In this document: positions 5,991 to 6,336 of the stretch, one piece after another | How the letters are laid out: every line of letters starts with the position of its first letter | How positions within the stretch are numbered: position 1 is the stretch's first letter | DNA from: Sphingomonadaceae bacterium | GTDB lineage: Bacteria; Pseudomonadota; Alphaproteobacteria; Sphingomonadales; Sphingomonadaceae | Assembly (NCBI GenBank): GCA_013821585.1 | Contig: JACDGO010000125.1 | Span: 1-6,336 of the forward strand | Length of the DNA stretch: 6,336 bases | Direction of reading: 5' to 3' | Made by a program: the position numbers and the translations under genes | Notes under the pieces: generated by a model | What the model was told of the DNA's origin: nothing | What the model saw: only the letters and a program-made list of their open reading frames with translations | Databases searched by the model: none

Positions 5991-6177
5991 GGCAGAAGCG
6001 CCCAATCTTCGCTCCGATCCTCGGCATCTCGACGCGGTGATAGCGCCCATCACGATCAGCCTGCACCCCCCGCCACTCGCGTTGCTGGCCGCTCGAACGA
6101 GCCGACAGCGTATAGGCAACACCCCCGGATATGCAGCCAGGGCGAGACGCTTTCACAGCACTATCCGGCCAGAGCAA
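5983..6177 (-). CDS. Possible small ORF, unknown
   Basis: The 332-base stretch from 5882 to 6213 between mobC and the next gene holds the oriT and this 64-codon frame. It starts at a TTG with a purine-rich AGGGAAGG about 8 bases upstream; a stronger AAGGAGG (6203-6197) lies 19 bases away, too far for normal use. The product would be basic (for example GRYHRVEMPRIGAKIGRF) with no recognised domain, signal peptide or membrane segment. Third-position GC is only moderately high, weaker than in neighbouring genes. It could equally be non-coding oriT leader sequence. Listed with low confidence because of the nearby Shine-Dalgarno-like tract. Confidence 0.2.
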   Translation of the reverse strand: MLWPDSAVKASRPGCISGGVAYTLSARSSGQQREWRGVQADRDGRYHRVEMPRIGAKIGRFCLR

Positions 6178-6213
6178 CCAACCGACCTTCCCTTTTCCTC
6201 CTTAGATCGACCG

Positions 6214-6336
6214 TCAAAAAAGGCGGCGCGCGACACCAACCCCGTTGGTGCCCCGTGCCGCCTCTGCCTGGTCGGCAGTACTGAAGATCGTGACGAAGCG
6301 GGACGGCTTGTCGCCGCCCCGCTGGATGGTCAGTCC
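6214..6336 (-). CDS. C-terminal end of an unidentified protein (runs off right edge)
   Basis: The minus strand is open from the window edge to a TGA at 6216-6214, giving 40 codons with mostly G or C in third positions, as in real genes here. The tail reads GLTIQRGGDKPSRFVTIF, then a helix-like stretch STADQAEAARG, and ends in GVGVARRLF. I do not recognise the family. It lies on the side of oriT that would enter the recipient first, where plasmids often carry small establishment or maintenance genes, but that is only context. The last codons are encoded by the arms of a strong terminator hairpin, and the stop codon starts on the last T of the U-tract. Confidence 0.6.
   Translation of the reverse strand, partial: GLTIQRGGDKPSRFVTIFSTADQAEAARGTNGVGVARRLF
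6216..6262 (-). terminator. Strong intrinsic terminator embedded in the gene end
   Basis: On the minus strand a 19-base arm (6262-6244) pairs with 6240-6222 around a 3-base loop. Inner CACCAAC/GTTGGTG and outer GGCGGC/GCCGCC are perfect; two mismatches and one G-T pair lie between them. The stem is followed by six T (6221-6216). This is the best terminator in the window and would stop transcription from the right before it reaches oriT and mobC. The hairpin lies inside the reading frame that ends at 6214. Confidence 0.85.

Noticed and set aside
6127..6134. Second nic-like core: GGATATGC, reverse complement of GCATATCC at the nick
   Set aside because: It lacks the TG of the cleavage core and the match is only 8 bases, so it is probably chance; a remnant border cannot be excluded.
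1..6336. CRISPR arrays, tRNA or rRNA genes, insertion sequence ends
   Set aside because: I saw no spaced direct repeats, no tRNA-like cloverleaf with a TTCGANTC arm, and no transposase or terminal inverted repeats.

Overview
GC-rich DNA (about 60% GC by eye) from a bacterium, most likely an alphaproteobacterium close to the sphingomonads. This rests on gene style: a GTG-started HAMP histidine kinase coupled to an OmpR-type regulator with a divergent PepSY gene, a FetAB-type exporter, and a MobC/MOBP-type mobilization pair. The assignment is an inference, since no rRNA or marker gene is present.

Layout, left to right. Positions 1-1589 (minus strand) hold a two-component pair: an OmpR/PhoB-type response regulator followed, with an 8-base overlap, by a membrane sensor histidine kinase cut off by the left edge. 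A small exported PepSY-domain protein (1747-2067, plus) is divergent from the pair. The 157-base gap between them contains a tandem AAGTT repeat with 11-base spacing, which fits an OmpR-family operator. A hairpin terminator follows PepSY. A small putative lipoprotein (2182-2577, minus) has a TTG start with a strong Shine-Dalgarno sequence and a reasonable promoter. A two-gene ABC transporter of the FetAB type (iron/metal export; 2701-4175, minus) comes next, with a 4-base stop/start overlap.

The right third is a conjugative mobilization module, also on the minus strand: mobC (5324-5878) then a relaxase (4272-5324), overlapping by one base. Just upstream of mobC the plus strand carries CATATCCTG followed by C at 5943-5952. 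This matches the P-type nic consensus YATCCTG/Y, so an oriT can be placed with its nick expected between 5951 and 5952. A perfect 10-base inverted repeat straddles the nick region, with one arm inside the first codons of mobC. At the far right is the last 40 codons of an unidentified minus-strand gene, whose stop codon begins on the last T of the U-tract of a strong intrinsic terminator.

Together this looks like part of a mobilizable plasmid or integrative element. The transfer initiation genes sit directly upstream of, and co-directional with, a metal-export operon and a sensory system. The exact substrate of FetAB and the signal of the two-component system cannot be read from the sequence.
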